From Paragyromitra xinjiangensis (Eukaryota; Ascomycota; Pezizomycetes; Pezizales; Discinaceae): a DNA stretch of 64,000 nucleotides. The position numbers and the translations under genes were made by a program. Position 1 is the first letter of the stretch, and each line of letters begins with the position of its first letter. The notes beneath the pieces were generated by a model, which worked only from the letters and a program-made list of their open reading frames with translations, had not been told where the DNA came from and did no database searches. Location of the stretch: assembly GCA_038503065.1 (NCBI GenBank), contig JBCAMK010000011.1:1-64000 (forward strand). The letters run 5' to 3'. Below are positions 43,636 to 55,778 of this stretch, piece by piece.

Positions 43636-46600
43636 ATGAAGGTTATGAATCTCGTGAATAATTATCTCGACCGCACGACTAGTGCTGATCGGAAAGTAAT
43701 TTCAGCAAGCCTAGTCAATTTTATTCTTGTTAAGAAGAAAGGGAAAAGAGCCAGGAGATCGCCGGCGGATGAGGATGAAGACGATTTTCTCTGGGAGGCT
43801 ATGGAAACCCACCCCGAAGAGTCGGTCAGAGAAGTAATATCTATAGGCCAAGAGTTTGACTGTGATTCCGCCAAGAAGTTGATGGAGTGGGGGTTGAACG
43901 GAATTTCCTCTCATACAGAGATTCCTTGGCGTGCCCCGGCGGGTGAGACAGAGCATGACAAAATCCGGCGGCTACATAGGGCAGTTATACTCACAGAAAC
44001 TGAGGTCGGTTCGGCCGCCTCTCGGAGGCGATTGTCACACTTATTTTTAGCTTCTGCTCTTGAAGTACTTGGACCGAATGAGAGTTTCGCATTAGTAAGG
44101 CTTTTGGAGATAATCTATGGACAAGACTGGAACAATCAAGCAGGAAGCGGTGAAAAGAGGAAGAAGCAACTTAAATATAAACTTAAAGCTGGAAGAAGAT
44201 GGCTGCAGCTAGGGAAAGAGTTTGGCATCGGTATTGTTATGTTTCCAGGACTTAACTTTCCACATTCATTGTATGAAAAACCGCGAGGCTAGGGGATTTT
44301 GGCTAACGAATAAATAGCTTCGAACAAAAACTGAGAAAATCTGGTATCCAACTATTGATTGATTGCCTACGGGGATGCCGCCAAGATGTGTTAGAGATGG
44401 TTGCCGAGGCAACATCGATTATCACTCAACACATAGACATCACTCTTCCGCAATCAAATGAAGAGGACGGTAGGGATATCACCGCCTTCGCCCCTAGCAG
44501 CAGGCCTAGGCATAGAAATAAATCGTATCCTCCCGAGTCAAGTAACGATGGCGCACGGAGTGGGCAAACGATCATAGGCATTTCTCCATCACCGGAGACA
44601 CCAGAGACACCTGCCGCTGATATCCATAATGTGTCAGTAGAAGGCAAAGGGAAAGAACGCAACGCTCTAGTCAGTAGCAAGTTGAGAAACCGACGGAATC
44701 GCAGACACAGAAAATCAATTAAAGACAAGGAAGAAGCACCTCAAGTGATCCCAATCGCGGCAAAGCAGGCAGAAAATAGTGTCGGCCTAGCACCAAGGAC
44801 ATTGTATGAAGATTTGGGTATGCATGACTTACCAGATGAAGAGCTCGAGAGGGAAGGGGCATTCAAGGGGGCCTCGAGCACTGCAGGTGATCGGGTTGAT
44901 GCTTTCTATCCAGCACCGGGGGCGGACGCTGAGGTGAACGACCCAGTGGCTAGGATGGGGGAGGACGCTATCCTAGATGATAGAAATAACGGTGCTAGTC
45001 CTGTACCTCTGACAGCGGCTCAAGACTACGAAATGCTAGAGGACGAAGATACGGATCTTCCATTGGCAAACTTTGAAGCTACTCCCATGGCTTCGAAGCC
45101 AAGTCTGACGAGAACACTGTTTGGCGTATCAAGGGAAAATCCGACGGAGAGTCCCGTGAGCCTCGGTTTTGCGTTGCCGGAGGATGAGGACCAAAGCCGA
45201 ATAGGATATACCGGTAACTTGGGGATGCCTGAGGTGAATTCGTCGGGCTACCAACCAGAAATTTCCGCGCCAAATGTTGTGGAAGCCCCCATCAATATCG
45301 CCGAGTTCAGAGCTGACCTGCTGGAGGATGGGAATCAGGGCCAAATGGGGTACACAGTTAACCCGGAAATGCTTATGAATCTATCAGGCTACCAATCAGG
45401 AATTTCCTCGCCAAATCTGGCGCAAACTCCTATGGATATCGCCGGGTCTAGAGCTGACCTGCTGGAGGGGGGGAATCAGGGCCAAACGGGGCACGCAATT
45501 AACCCGGGGGTATTTGAGGTAGATCCATTAGCCTATCAACTGGCGGGAGCCCCTATGGGTGCTAGGTTTAGACCCATGGATGCTAGGTTTAGAGCTAACC
45601 CGCCGGAGGGTGGAGGTCGGGGCCAAACTGGGTACGCAATTAGCCCGGGGATGCTTGGGGTGAATTCGTCGGGCTACCAACCAAAAATTTCCGCGCCAAA
45701 TCTAGTGGAAACTCCCGATTTTGGAGTTTACCTGCTGGAGGATGAAACACAGGGTCAAACAGGAGATAATACTAACCTGAAAGTGCTCGAGTTCGGTCCG
45801 CCCAGTTACCAGCCAAACTCTGGCCCTCAGCATAACTCCACAAATGCTACCGATCTATCAACCGAAGCAGGGGATGAAGCACTCGAGGGAGTATTAAGTG
45901 CAGCTAGTAAAGCTCCAAGCCCTCACCTAACATACTTCCCATCTAGTGAAGATCTTTCTGTGCCACCCCAAACCATTGACCCGAGAGAAAGTGTTTATCA
46001 TGGAGAGAGTAGTCCAATTAGTCCGAGCCAGCGCACGCCAAATATAGTGCAGGACCCTATCAACTCAAGCCTTGAACCTGAACCCAAACCAGATGAAGTC
46101 ACACCCATGTTACTCCAAATCGCTGACCCAAGAGACAGTGTTCATCATGGGACTTCAAACCCTGTCCCAGAGAGCAGTCCAATTAGTCCGAGCCGGCATA
46201 CGTCAGACGTAGTGCAGGACCCTGTCAACTCGAGCCTTAAACCTGGACTCAAGTCGAATGAGGTCACATCCATGCCACGCCAAACCATCGACCCGAGAGA
46301 CAGTGTTCATCATGGGACTTCAAGCCCTGTCCCAGAGAGCAGTCCAATTAGTCCGAGCCGGCATACGCCAGATGTAGTGCGGGACTCTGTCAACTCGGGC
46401 CTTAAACCTGGACTCAAGCCGAATGAGGTCACATCCACGCCAGGCCAAATTGTTGACCCAATATCAGAGGTAGCAAATGAAGAAGTTAGTCCCGAAGCCT
46501 TTGGCTCTAACTCTATCGATTCGGAGATTGAGGTAGCAGATGAGACAATTAGTCCCGAAATTCCGGACCTTAGCCCAGTAAGCAACCCAATTGTTTCGAA

Positions 46601-48699
46601 TCTGCCCGCATTAAATCTGGTGGGGAGCTCTGTGGGCCTCGATTCTAAGTTCAAACTCACTGCCGGTGATTCTATTCGTCTATCAGCTGGAGAGGAAAAT
46701 GTACAATACAAGGAAGTTCCTAGAGAAGTAGGTGATGGAGTAAGTTCCGAACTTTTGGACCCTTCGCCTGACGAGAATTTTTCCGCACCACATGTGCACG
46801 AAACAATTGGCATGGTATCAGAAATAGCAAATGAAGGAGTTGGTTCCAGATCCGAAAGCTTTGGTGTCGGTTCAGTTGACGCCCCAATTGATTCGTGGGG
46901 ACTAGATCTAGACTCGGTGGATGATCTAAATTCCAGCTTCAACTTTACGCCTAGCGAGGCTCCACCAGCAACATACCAGGTTATTAACCCAGAATTGGGG
47001 ATGGAGAGTGATCGGAGCAACTCTGGATATCCAAGCCATACCCTAGCGGGCATCTTAAATAACTCAAATCCAGTAGTGACAAATCCGACGGAGAATTTTA
47101 TGGGTCTGGATCCTGGGTTCAGCGCCGTGACTTATGAAAACCTCGGGGGTACTATTAACTTAAGAGCACTTGAGACTGACCCGTCTAGCCACCAGCCAAA
47201 CTCAGCTTCCTCGGATAATTCAAACTCTAGTCTTTGGCGCAGCCCCCCAGAGTCGGTGGATGGAAACTCGGCTGCGGGCGGTCAGATAAACATCTCGGAA
47301 ACAGCGTCGGGAGCGAGCGAATCCGCTTATTCATCAGCGGAAGAGGAAAATACGTTATCTGGGGAAAATTTTGGCGGGATAGACGATGGAGCCAGCTCTG
47401 AACCCTTAACTCCCGATCCCTTGGGTCTTTCGTCCAGTGAAAACCCTTCTGCGCTAGATGTACACCAGATCATTAGCTCAACATCAGAGATAGCAAACAA
47501 GGCAGCTAGTCCTAAAGCTTTAAGCCCTGTTCTAGTGAGCTTCTCATTTGATCAGATCAATCCTCCGGAACAAAACTTATTGGAGGGTTCCCATAATCTT
47601 AGCTTTGAATCTGGCCCACCATCCGACGACACTACACCAATACCGTCTCAGATCGCCAGTCAAACATCGGAAGTGGAGAACAATGAACTAAAGCCCATAG
47701 ATGAGAGTTCACTCGTACTAGTCCAAGTTGCCAAGCCAACACCTGGAACAACAAATGATGGAGTAAGTCCTACGGCTCTAAACCTCGATCCAGTAGAGCT
47801 CTCACTTAGTATTGGCCTATTACCGGGGGCGGTACATGCTGCAGCTATTCAGGGTGCAAGTGCTTGGGCGCAAGGAGAGTACTATCTGATGATGGAAAAA
47901 ACTTTCTGGGTTTGGTGGGAGGTACGTAACATCCCTAGCTAATTTGCGGCACTGAGACTTAGATGAAGTAGGATCTGAGTGGAATTTTGAAAATCGGGAC
48001 GCACGAGCTTCTCGCGAGCGACGTGTTGCGGTTAAAGGGTAACAAGTGGATTAACGATAACATTATCGACTGTCTGCTTGATTTCCACAAATCTCCGGAT
48101 TATGTCTTATTCAACTCGAAAATGCTTAGCAGGATTCCAGGTTCTAAGAGTCTAAGCTTCATAGGGCGGAGTCAGGGGCCAAAAATCATGGCCCCATTCA
48201 ATCATAATGGAAATCATTGGGTTTTATTGGTTATCAATTGTGAAGAAAAAGCCTTAACGGTTTATGATTCTATTAAGTCGAGTCGTCAAGCGACCAATTG
48301 GAAATATGTAAGTAGCCCACACCTTCCTGAACCGACCCTAGCTAATAAGATGCTATAAAGATCCTTCAGAGAATATTTGATGCAGATAAGTATCCTGCAG
48401 TTGTAGATGAGTGGTCTGTTCAGATAGCAGTGAGTGCATATATGTCTATATTCACTATTATATACTAAAGCATACAGGTATGCGGAACCCAGACGGATTC
48501 GTCAAGTTGTGGGATATTCACAATTTGGCATGGAATATGTCTTTTCAATGGCTATGATCCAACTATACCGAAAGATCCAAAACTTTTAAGGCTTGACTTC
48601 GCGAAGATAATCAAGAAGGTGGCAATATCTGGGCGAGAAACTTTTGAAATATCAGACGGATCTGATCATGAGCCTAAGTCGGAGGAAGATATCCTGTAG
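43636..48699 (+). CDS. Ulp1-type (C48) cysteine protease with a very long repetitive N-terminus
   Basis: Exons 43636-44270, 44318-47921, 47972-48307, 48361-48429, 48478-48699; the 4866 nt give 1621 aa. The introns (47, 50, 53, 48 nt) all close in phase. The C-terminal 210 residues are a SUMO-protease-like fold: substrate-side LKGNKWINDNIIDCLLDFH, catalytic His in NGNHWVLLV, Asp in TVYDSIK, Gln in GTQTDS and Cys in SSSCGIF. All four key residues are present, so activity is plausible; family members cleave SUMO or related tags. The first exon (about 210 aa, KKKGKRARRSPADEDEDDF) is a folded-looking domain I do not recognise. The 1200-residue exon 2 is Ser/Pro/Asp/Glu-rich with two repeat sets (see below) and probably disordered. 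Protease signatures beyond the active site are short, so SUMO specificity is inferred. Confidence 0.85.
45185..45790 (+). repeat. Coding repeats of about 46 aa in the Ulp1-like gene
   Basis: Five diverged units share LLED(G)xNQGQTGY, then NPGML, then SGYQP or AYQ, then ISAPN. They are about 120-160 bp apart and always in frame. This suggests the long exon grew by unequal duplication. Confidence 0.75.
45958..46450 (+). repeat. Coding repeats of about 57 aa in the Ulp1-like gene
   Basis: Three units contain PRDSVHHGTSSPVPESSPIS, then DVVQDPVNSSLKPG, then NEVTSMP. The two later units are almost identical in DNA (171-bp period), so the last duplication is recent. Confidence 0.85.
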
Positions 48700-48895
48700 A
48701 TCCAAGGCGTGATCTCAGTTCGCTACTAGACACGTGTTACTTTGTCCTAGATCTTACTTTGGTTGGTGATGAATTGAAGAGATAGTGCTAGTCACTGCGG
48801 GGTGTTTAGCATTGGGGTAAAGTGTTTGTTTAATTTGCTTTGTTGCAGCGGGAGGTTAATATAGGCCTCACAGTTCCCTTAAGTAATGACAAATT

Positions 48896-49018
48896 TAGTC
48901 TCATGCCAGATCGCTCGGTTATGTAATTGACTAGTCATCACGCGCTTGGCCTCCCTCCTGCAAAGTGGAGCTACGATTATTATTTGCGATGCTGACTAAG
49001 AGTCTTGGCACGAGACTA
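48896..49018. mobile_element. Second copy of the TAGTCTCGTGCC MITE
   Basis: Starts TAGTCTCATGCCAGATCGCTC and ends with GAGTCTTGGCACGAGACTA. It is about 85 percent like 14054-14197 but has a 20-bp internal deletion. No target duplication is seen, so the insertion is older or the flanks have changed. Confidence 0.82.
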
Positions 49019-49220
49019 CAGGTGTTTTGGCATTTCTGTCTATACCCCACGATCCATGGATCCCCTACCGTTCCATCTCCACCCCCCGACCCGAGTACCC
49101 TAAATCCCTGTTCAATGGGCTTAGACGTGCCATGCCAGCAGGAAACCCTAACCCAGTGCACCCCGCTATTAAATTGTCCATGGTGGGCAAAGTTATCCTC
49201 CCATCGCAAACCTACGTACC

Positions 49221-49827
49221 ATGAGTGTTCACGAAAAAGTCCTAAAATCTCTTCTCACTGGGGAATCTCCCGAGCTTCGCGGAGACCGCGAGGGCGTAGA
49301 AGGGGAGGATACCGAACTTCCTCTACTTTGCGGACACGAAAGGCAGAAGGAGGAAGGAATGGATGAACAAATGCCATGGGATCGCTGTGGCGAATGCAAT
49401 GTGCAGGAGGTAGCAATGCCAGCAAGGACGATATCAGCGGTAAGCCCCGCGAGTTGTCAAGAGTATTTCGACAAGGCCGAACTTACGGCAATGAAGGTGA
49501 GGATTCTCCTGTTTAAATAATCCTAGATGAGGATTGTTTATGCCAAAATAGACTCGCTGCAACTTGCCAGCAAGCGCATTTTATAGGACCTTTTACGCGA
49601 TGATCCCTCCAGAAAAGTCTCGGCCGACTTGGATGCAGTTGACGGACAGCTGCAAAAAAGCGTTGATGGTAGCTTTGTGTGTCGATATGCGGTATCTTAA
49701 AAAAGATCTTGTCGAGGGTCAATTTAAGAAATTTAATTTTTCTAATAACTGGCTCATTCAAAAGATTGCATGCGATGTTGTACGGAATTATAAACAAGGT
49801 CGCGATAGAATACATGTACCTAAGTAG
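49221..49827 (+). CDS. Two-exon hypothetical protein (183 aa)
   Basis: Exons 49221-49496 and 49552-49827. The intron (55 nt; GTGAGG to AAATAG) is phase 0. Exon 1 (start MSVHEKVLKSLLTGES) is acidic, with four Cys in CGHE, RCGEC and SCQ. Exon 2 (RPTWMQLTDSCKKALMVALC to NWLIQKIACDVVRNYKQGRDR) looks like a compact helical domain. No family is recognised. It lies 200 bp after the MITE. Confidence 0.55.
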
Positions 49828-50945
49828 GTATGCTCCGCCGCTACCTACAGAAGAACAATTAAAACTAACCCCCCCTGCGATTTAGGAAAGCGGACGAGGA
49901 TTAGAATTCATCTTCGATGGTATCCCAACTGGTTTCTCTGTGGTGATCCTAGGAGGTGAATAGATCTAGCAACTACAATATGTCACAATCCCTGGTAGTA
50001 GTCAGGGTGGGACTGAACCTCTCCTTCTCATGTTTTTCTATATAATTTACTTGCCACTTATTATCGCAATTCGCTCCGCTCCTTAAGCTTTATAGTTTTT
50101 TACACATGTTCGAACCTCCGTGATTTGTTTCGCCTCCTTCCCACTCCTAGCTATATACAGTACGTTCCGTAACACTCAGCCATTATAACCATAAGTGGTG
50201 ACACTACTTAACCCCCGGCCCCACACACGCAACTTGCTGCGTACCGTAGGTCTGAAACAATAAACTCCGCCGGATTAGGCTGAAGGTTCTTAGGGAATTT
50301 CTGTGCCTGAGGATTTTTCTCTCCCCCAAAAGCACAGGTAATTCTGTAGGCTTCCTTATAAGTATAAGTACCGAACTACCTTATGACTTGGTAGAAGCTC
50401 TAGAGAATTTGGGGTTTTTACTCTTTAAAACCATGGTGTAAGCCATTGTATGTAACCTACTAGCAAAATCAAGATTAATTGCCACGAAAATTTCCGAAGC
50501 TCAGAGGTCTAAATTCCCTCTAAGAAAAAAATTAGCTTAGCTCGAAGTGATATTAGCTCTAGGCCCTACGATGCGCAGCAACTTTAGACAGTATGGTTGG
50601 GAACGAGACTAGGGTGCAAGATACGCAGCTTGAGGTGCTGTTAGTGAGCATAGGAGGTCGTTAGTGGACATGGGGTTCGGGTTTGGCCGACGGCTTCCGG
50701 GTGGTAAGCCAAAGCAGTTCAGTGACGGACTACTAAGTTCAGGTCTGATTTGTAATCCGAATTTGTTACAGTTCTCTCACTGAATTTCGTGGAATACTAG
50801 GCCCTTTGCGCAAGCGGATCCAGCCTCGGTTTCCAGGAATTTGATTGGTTGAAGCTAGGGTTAGAGTCTTCTGCGTAAAGGGCCTAATATTGCTCAAAGC
50901 TAGATATAACCTTGTATTTCCTACATTAGGGCGGGAGTAACATCA
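49828..50945. other. Intergenic with one short palindromic element
   Basis: No open frame of note. It contains the 89-bp inverted element at 50798-50886. Confidence 0.5.
50798..50886. mobile_element. Short inverted-repeat element TAGGCCCTTTGCGCA
   Basis: TAGGCCCTTTGCGCA at the left matches the inverse of TGCGTAAAGGGCCTA at the right with one mismatch. Total length is 89 bp. A TA-type flank is possible but not distinct. Confidence 0.5.
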
Positions 50946-51998
50946 CTAACTCCACATACTGCGATCAAGCCGCCGCTGCTTTTCGGCCGCCTCCCGCTGT
51001 TCCTCATCTGCCTTCCGCTGCTCTTCGTCCGCCTTCCGCTGCTTCCCGTCCGCCTTTCGTTTCCTTCTTAATTCAGCGTCGTGCAGCCTATAGGCGATGT
51101 TTTTAAAGATCACATCGTCCTCAAACCAGTAGGTCTGGAAAAGTTTCCGGAAACTTTCATGTTTTTCAAGATCATTCTTCACGGCTGCGTACATTTTCTC
51201 CCCCTGCCCGGGTGTTATGTCGGTCCAGAGCTTAGGCCTTTCGCACTTGCTGAATTCTGATGACACCATCCCACAGCTGGCCTATTTGAGCGTTAATGAT
51301 TTCATTATTCTCGGGATATGGAAGACACGTACCAGGCCAGATTTCCACCCATGTTTACCAATGATTTCTTCAACATCTGCAGTGATGAGCTCTTTCCGGG
51401 CTATGGCGGTAATGAGTTTTCGATCTTTTCCGGTTTTTGGCCACGGGATCAGTTTGAACTCGCGGCTACATCCCGTGCAGCAGGCCTTATCTTTTTTCCT
51501 TCTAGAAATATGCTCACAGGATTCGCCGTGTAGTTGATAGGCGATCTTCTCAAAGATCACATCATCCTCAAACCAGTAGTCATGGAACAACTCCTTGAAG
51601 ACTGGGAGACTGTTGAGATCCTTCTTCACAGCTACGTTCATGTTCTTCTTTTCCTCGGGCAAGATTGTGCAGCCCTCAGGCTTCGGGCACTTGAAGAATT
51701 CTGATGACTCCTTCTGACAGCCAGCCTACTTCAGTGTTAATGACCGTATTATCCCCCGAATGCGTGGAAGGTATATTAGACATACCAAGCCAAGTTGCCA
51801 TCCATCTTTACCGATTATTCTTTTAACACTCTCAGTGACAAGGTCTTCCAGAGCTATAGCGGTAATGGGTTTTCGTTGTAGCCCGTCTGTTGGCCACGGA
51901 ATCAATTTGAACTCACGGGTGCATGTCGTGCAGGAGGCCTTGTCATTGTTTCTTACCGGGGTATGTTCGCAAGATTCACCGCTTCCTTCAGGATCCAT
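50946..51998 (-). CDS. Cys-rich protein with duplicated module (313 aa)
   Basis: Exons (minus): 51998-51786, 51725-51333, 51281-50946. The introns (60 and 51 nt; GTATGT and GTACGT) are phase 0 and occupy the same place in each repeat. Module X: CEHTPVRNNDKASCTTC then REFKLIPWP, AITAIA-like, VKRIIGKDGWQLGL; a second copy has CEH....CCTGC....FKLIPWP....IIGKHGW. Module Y: SSEFFKC, KKDLNSLPVFKELFHDYWF, EDDVIFEKIAY, repeated as FRKLFQTYWFEDDVIFKNIAY. The order is X-Y-X-Y. The C-H...C-x2-C pattern could bind zinc. The C-terminus is a charged helix with repeated KADEEQR. Family unknown to me. An upstream exon ending near 52010 is possible. Confidence 0.68.
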
Positions 51999-52622
51999 CG
52001 GACTAAGTAGAACTATTTTGTGTTTCCTTCTAAGGTTTCAGAGGACAAGTTGGCAGTGAGGGGCATTGACGACGCATGGGGCACATGAAGTGACACCACC
52101 AGCACCGCCAAAATATGGCACCACCCCTTGTTTCAAGGTTGCTCTGCATCAAGCAACAGAAAATCACATGCATGCTTTATCGCGCCTACAGAAGCGGGTA
52201 ATAGAGAATTCGAACAATACGGAAGGGCTTCATTCAACACCTGTGGAGGCGAGATTATCTTCAAGTAAAAAGGGCAGAGTACGGAAAGAGCCGCTGGAGA
52301 ACATCTGCAACTGCAAGCGAAGATGAACAGTTGCGTCGCCGTCTCAGCCGCCTCAGCCGCCAACTAATAAATAGTTTTGGTGTTGCCGCCTCAGCTCGCG
52401 CACAACTCAAGCACGCGCTGCGCCAGTCTTGCTAGAGCAGAGGTGTTAACCATAGGGCGCTTCCCACACCCCACATGTTAGCAGAGCCTCCTACCAAGAA
52501 TGTACCATGGACTTAGCAGCGTCCCCTCCTTGATACCATCGTACTTTTTTGGGTATGTAGGGAGGAATAGAACACTCGATTGGTTGCTTGCTAGGTTGGT
52601 AGTACGGCCCCTATTTAAATAG
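51999..52622. other. Intergenic, no supported gene
   Basis: CGCCTCAGCCGCC repeats occur near 52335-52390. The open frames on both strands at 52066-52363 overlap each other and have no further support. Confidence 0.45.
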
Positions 52623-52630
52623 CTCTCTCG

Positions 52631-53123
52631 TAGTGATGTCTACGAGCCTGTTCGAGACGAGCCTGGGAAAGAGCTCGAGCTGGCTCGGCTCGTGGCTATT
52701 AGGGCTCGCGGTGTTTGAGCTAAGTAGTTAGGCTCGAGCCCAGGCTCGAGCCCGGAGGGGCATTGGGGCCCGGGGGACTTGAGCGGGCCCGGGAGGGAGT
52801 GACTATATGTGAGCAACGTTAAAATTTTGTATGTTGGATCCCCTTACTAGTGTCATGATGTACTATATACAAATAAGAGAAACAAAGGACGCAGCAATAC
52901 AACTAAGGTTCCTCCTCTGTATCAAGTTTATTCCCATAGCAGTTCCAAAGGCTCACTACCCACCCACCCAATCTATATATGATTAGTCAAGGCTCGAGCC
53001 CAAAGCTCGAGCTTTTAAAATTGAGGCTCGAATAGGCTCGGCTCTTGGGTTCTTTAGCTCGTGCTGTTCGAGCCCAAGGCTCGAGCTCAAGGCTTGAGCT
53101 GGCTCGGCTCGTGGACATCACTA
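52631..53123. mobile_element. hAT-like MITE with 8-bp target duplication CTCTCTCG
   Basis: The ends are TAGTGATGTCTACGAGCC and, inverted, TAGTGATGTCCACGAGCCGAG. Both flanks carry CTCTCTCG (52623-52630 and 53124-53131), the 8-bp size typical of hAT elements. The subterminal regions are packed with GGCTCGAGCC-type repeats in both orientations, as in many hAT termini where transposase binds. The 493-bp body has no transposase. Confidence 0.9.
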
Positions 53124-53131
53124 CTCTCTCG

Positions 53132-55778
53132 GGGCCTGTCTCTCAATCATTTTCAACCCTGAAGCTGCACCCTGTATTAGGAAGCGTCTCCAGCAGGCAC
53201 TGTTGGGTAAATAGATATAGAAGAAGCGCGCTATATAGAGAGTTCAAACAGCAGATAGTAGAGAATTAGAAAACTAAGGAAACGGAGCTAGAGGCGGAAA
53301 AATCTATATCTACAACTCTGACTAATTAGACACCGGATATTAGTAGTAGTAGTAGTAGTAATTCATTCACGTATCCAACCCGAAGGTTATGACGGTACAC
53401 AAACAACTAACTAACAAACACAAACAAAACAAAAATAAACACCACACAATTTCCCATTCTCACAATCCATCAAATACTTTATCCCATTCATTTCCATCCC
53501 ATAATCCTCCTTCCTCTGCTCTCGCATAACTTTCACCAAACTTAAAACCATACACATCATATTTCCTTTCTCGACAAATATACCCCTCCATTAGACACCA
53601 AATGGTTTATAACAGTATAAAAGGAAGTAAATATTTTAGCGAAACAATCATCTGGTAAGGAGGTCTGAACTGCTAGATCTGGCTATGGCGTGCTGTTAAT
53701 TTCATTAGCATCACCCTTAGTACAAGCTATAACAGATGGGGTTGAAGGGCCTACATCTGACTCTGCAGCTATGCACACGATCTTAATGATGAAGCTTAGG
53801 CCACCTATACCGACTCTTAGGGTGTGGGCTATCACCATAAGAGCTCCTCCGGAACCAAGAAGAGGTTGAACAGGAGATATTTATCATCCCTGCCCTTATG
53901 GCCATTTCTCGTGCGTTTCATACATACGCAGCGGACGTCCTTAGTGAGGAGGGGTCTCCAAAAATTGCAGCTATATGTTCCGTTAAAGAGTTTATTTTGC
54001 TCATTTCCAATCTACCCACCGGGGAGTCTCGAAAATACCGGAGCTGACATATAGGACATGGAGTGTTCTCTAAGGTACCCCGGAGGTCAAGGGATCTTTA
54101 CCAACCATACCTCTGATGATTTCGAGTTACTTCCTTACTTCTTTGGTTCTCCCTCCTCTCCTCCACAACCATTCGTTTTGGATATCCTCTTCCCAGGTTT
54201 CTTAGATGCCCCTCCTTTTAAGCCTTCCTTGGATAGGTCCGCCTTCTTTTTCGATAGTCTATCTCGACTGCTCACATCTGAGATTTCTTTCCTTTTCTTA
54301 TTCAGGAGGTTAGGTATAGGGATGGCCTTAAAGGTCCCCGAGGGAAGGTTATTCTGTCGACTAGCCACTCTAGATGAGAAGATGTGCTTGTTGTGCTAGT
54401 GGATAACCTCGATAGTCTAGTGGATGTGGAGTCAACTTCTTCCACATTGTCTCCCCACACGTATGCTGCTGCTTCATGTTGAGATACATCATCTTCGACA
54501 GGTTCGTGAAGGGCTAAGGTGAACTCATCTCTATGGAGACGAGGCGAACAAGAGTTTTATTATGTCTGGAAGGACCATCGCCCTGAGACACTCCTTCTCC
54601 CACTGTTTAAGATGTGCTACCATATACCTGAAGGGTATATGGCCCATCACACCATAATTCACACGTGGGAGATTATTAATTACCCAGTTCCATGGAAAAA
54701 AAAATTTGCGGATCGTGGCGGATCCACGATAGTCGGTGGGGTGTTGGAGTACGGCTTCCTAATTCGGGAGCTTGCTAGGACAAAGCAATGGACAAAGGGA
54801 GACCCGGAAGCGGTGGGAGTTCTGTGAGTTATTTGTAGTCGGAAGACAGGGCCTTATTAGCATATATACTGAGCTCCAGAGCTCTCCAGTTGTGAAATCA
54901 GGTTTACTATTCATAAAACAACAGATGGGCCCATTTGGGATCGATTGATTACCTGTGAATCTTCCCTAACCTAGCGTCTAGATTGCTAGTTAACAAGCTA
55001 GAGAGCCTAGATAGGATTTCCTATGGTATGATATTGCCTTCAAGTCGATCCAGTGGCTTGAAGATAGAGCATCTGAGGTAGCGGTAGTTTCTACGGGTGT
55101 TTAACGTTATGCTCGTTACTATTAGCGGGGCTGGTTCGCTTTAGTATCCCAGGCTCGCTTAATTTATTCAGATTTTTGATGCAACTCCAGTATGAGCAGA
55201 GGGAAACTCAAGTAGAGACTGTGCATGGGGTTAGGTGAAGACGAGATGCTTAGCTGGGCACATGTTGAGTAGGAGGGTGACCTAAACAGATATTTGTAGT
55301 CGGGAGTTAAGCCCTACAGTACTAGTACTATTGGACTTAGTGGAGGGCATAGAGGTTTTTATTATGTCTGGTTATTGTCCATGATCAAAATTTTGTGAGT
55401 TTTTGGGTTAGTAGCCGAATGGAACTCCGGATTGAAAGTCGCAAACTTTTGATTATGGACAATACTTAATAAACAAAGTACGGATCCTCAAAACCTAAGG
55501 CGCATGCACGTTCCACTATATCAAGACAAAGAAAAGAGAGATATCGATTTAGAGTAGTCAAGGAGGCAGATCCTCAGCACGAGACAAAGAAAAGAGCCAT
55601 CTGGGGCGTTAAAGAAGTAAAAATGAGACCGTGCCCTTAGAAATACATACACCGTGCTATTATGTAGGAGAACCAAACTAGGTATTGCTATCGGTACCGG
55701 CACTAGGGTCAAGCTTCCTATGGTTGTTTAATATCTTCAACCATCGATGCCCATACTAGTCTTCGATTGGGGTTTGGA
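53132..55778. other. Long gene-poor stretch with a retroelement tail and weak ORFs
   Basis: The non-LTR tail lies at 53340-53392. A plus-strand frame at 54519-54827 (GTG-opened, with WEIINYPVPWKKKF and GGVLEYGFLIRELA) has protein-like composition and might be an exon. A minus-strand Lys-rich frame at 54368-54135 overlaps a plus-strand frame at 54058-54399. None could be joined or identified. Confidence 0.4.
53340..53392 (-). mobile_element. 3' tail of the dispersed LINE/SINE family
   Basis: On the minus strand AACCTTCGGGTTGGATACGT then GAATGAATT is followed by (ACT)n. The conserved end with a trinucleotide tail fits target-primed insertion. The body upstream, toward 53500, could not be delimited. 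Confidence 0.55.

Noticed and set aside
46310..47053. 247-codon open frame on the minus strand
   Set aside because: Antisense to the repeat-rich exon of the Ulp1-like gene; explained by the sense strand's Ser/Pro codon bias.
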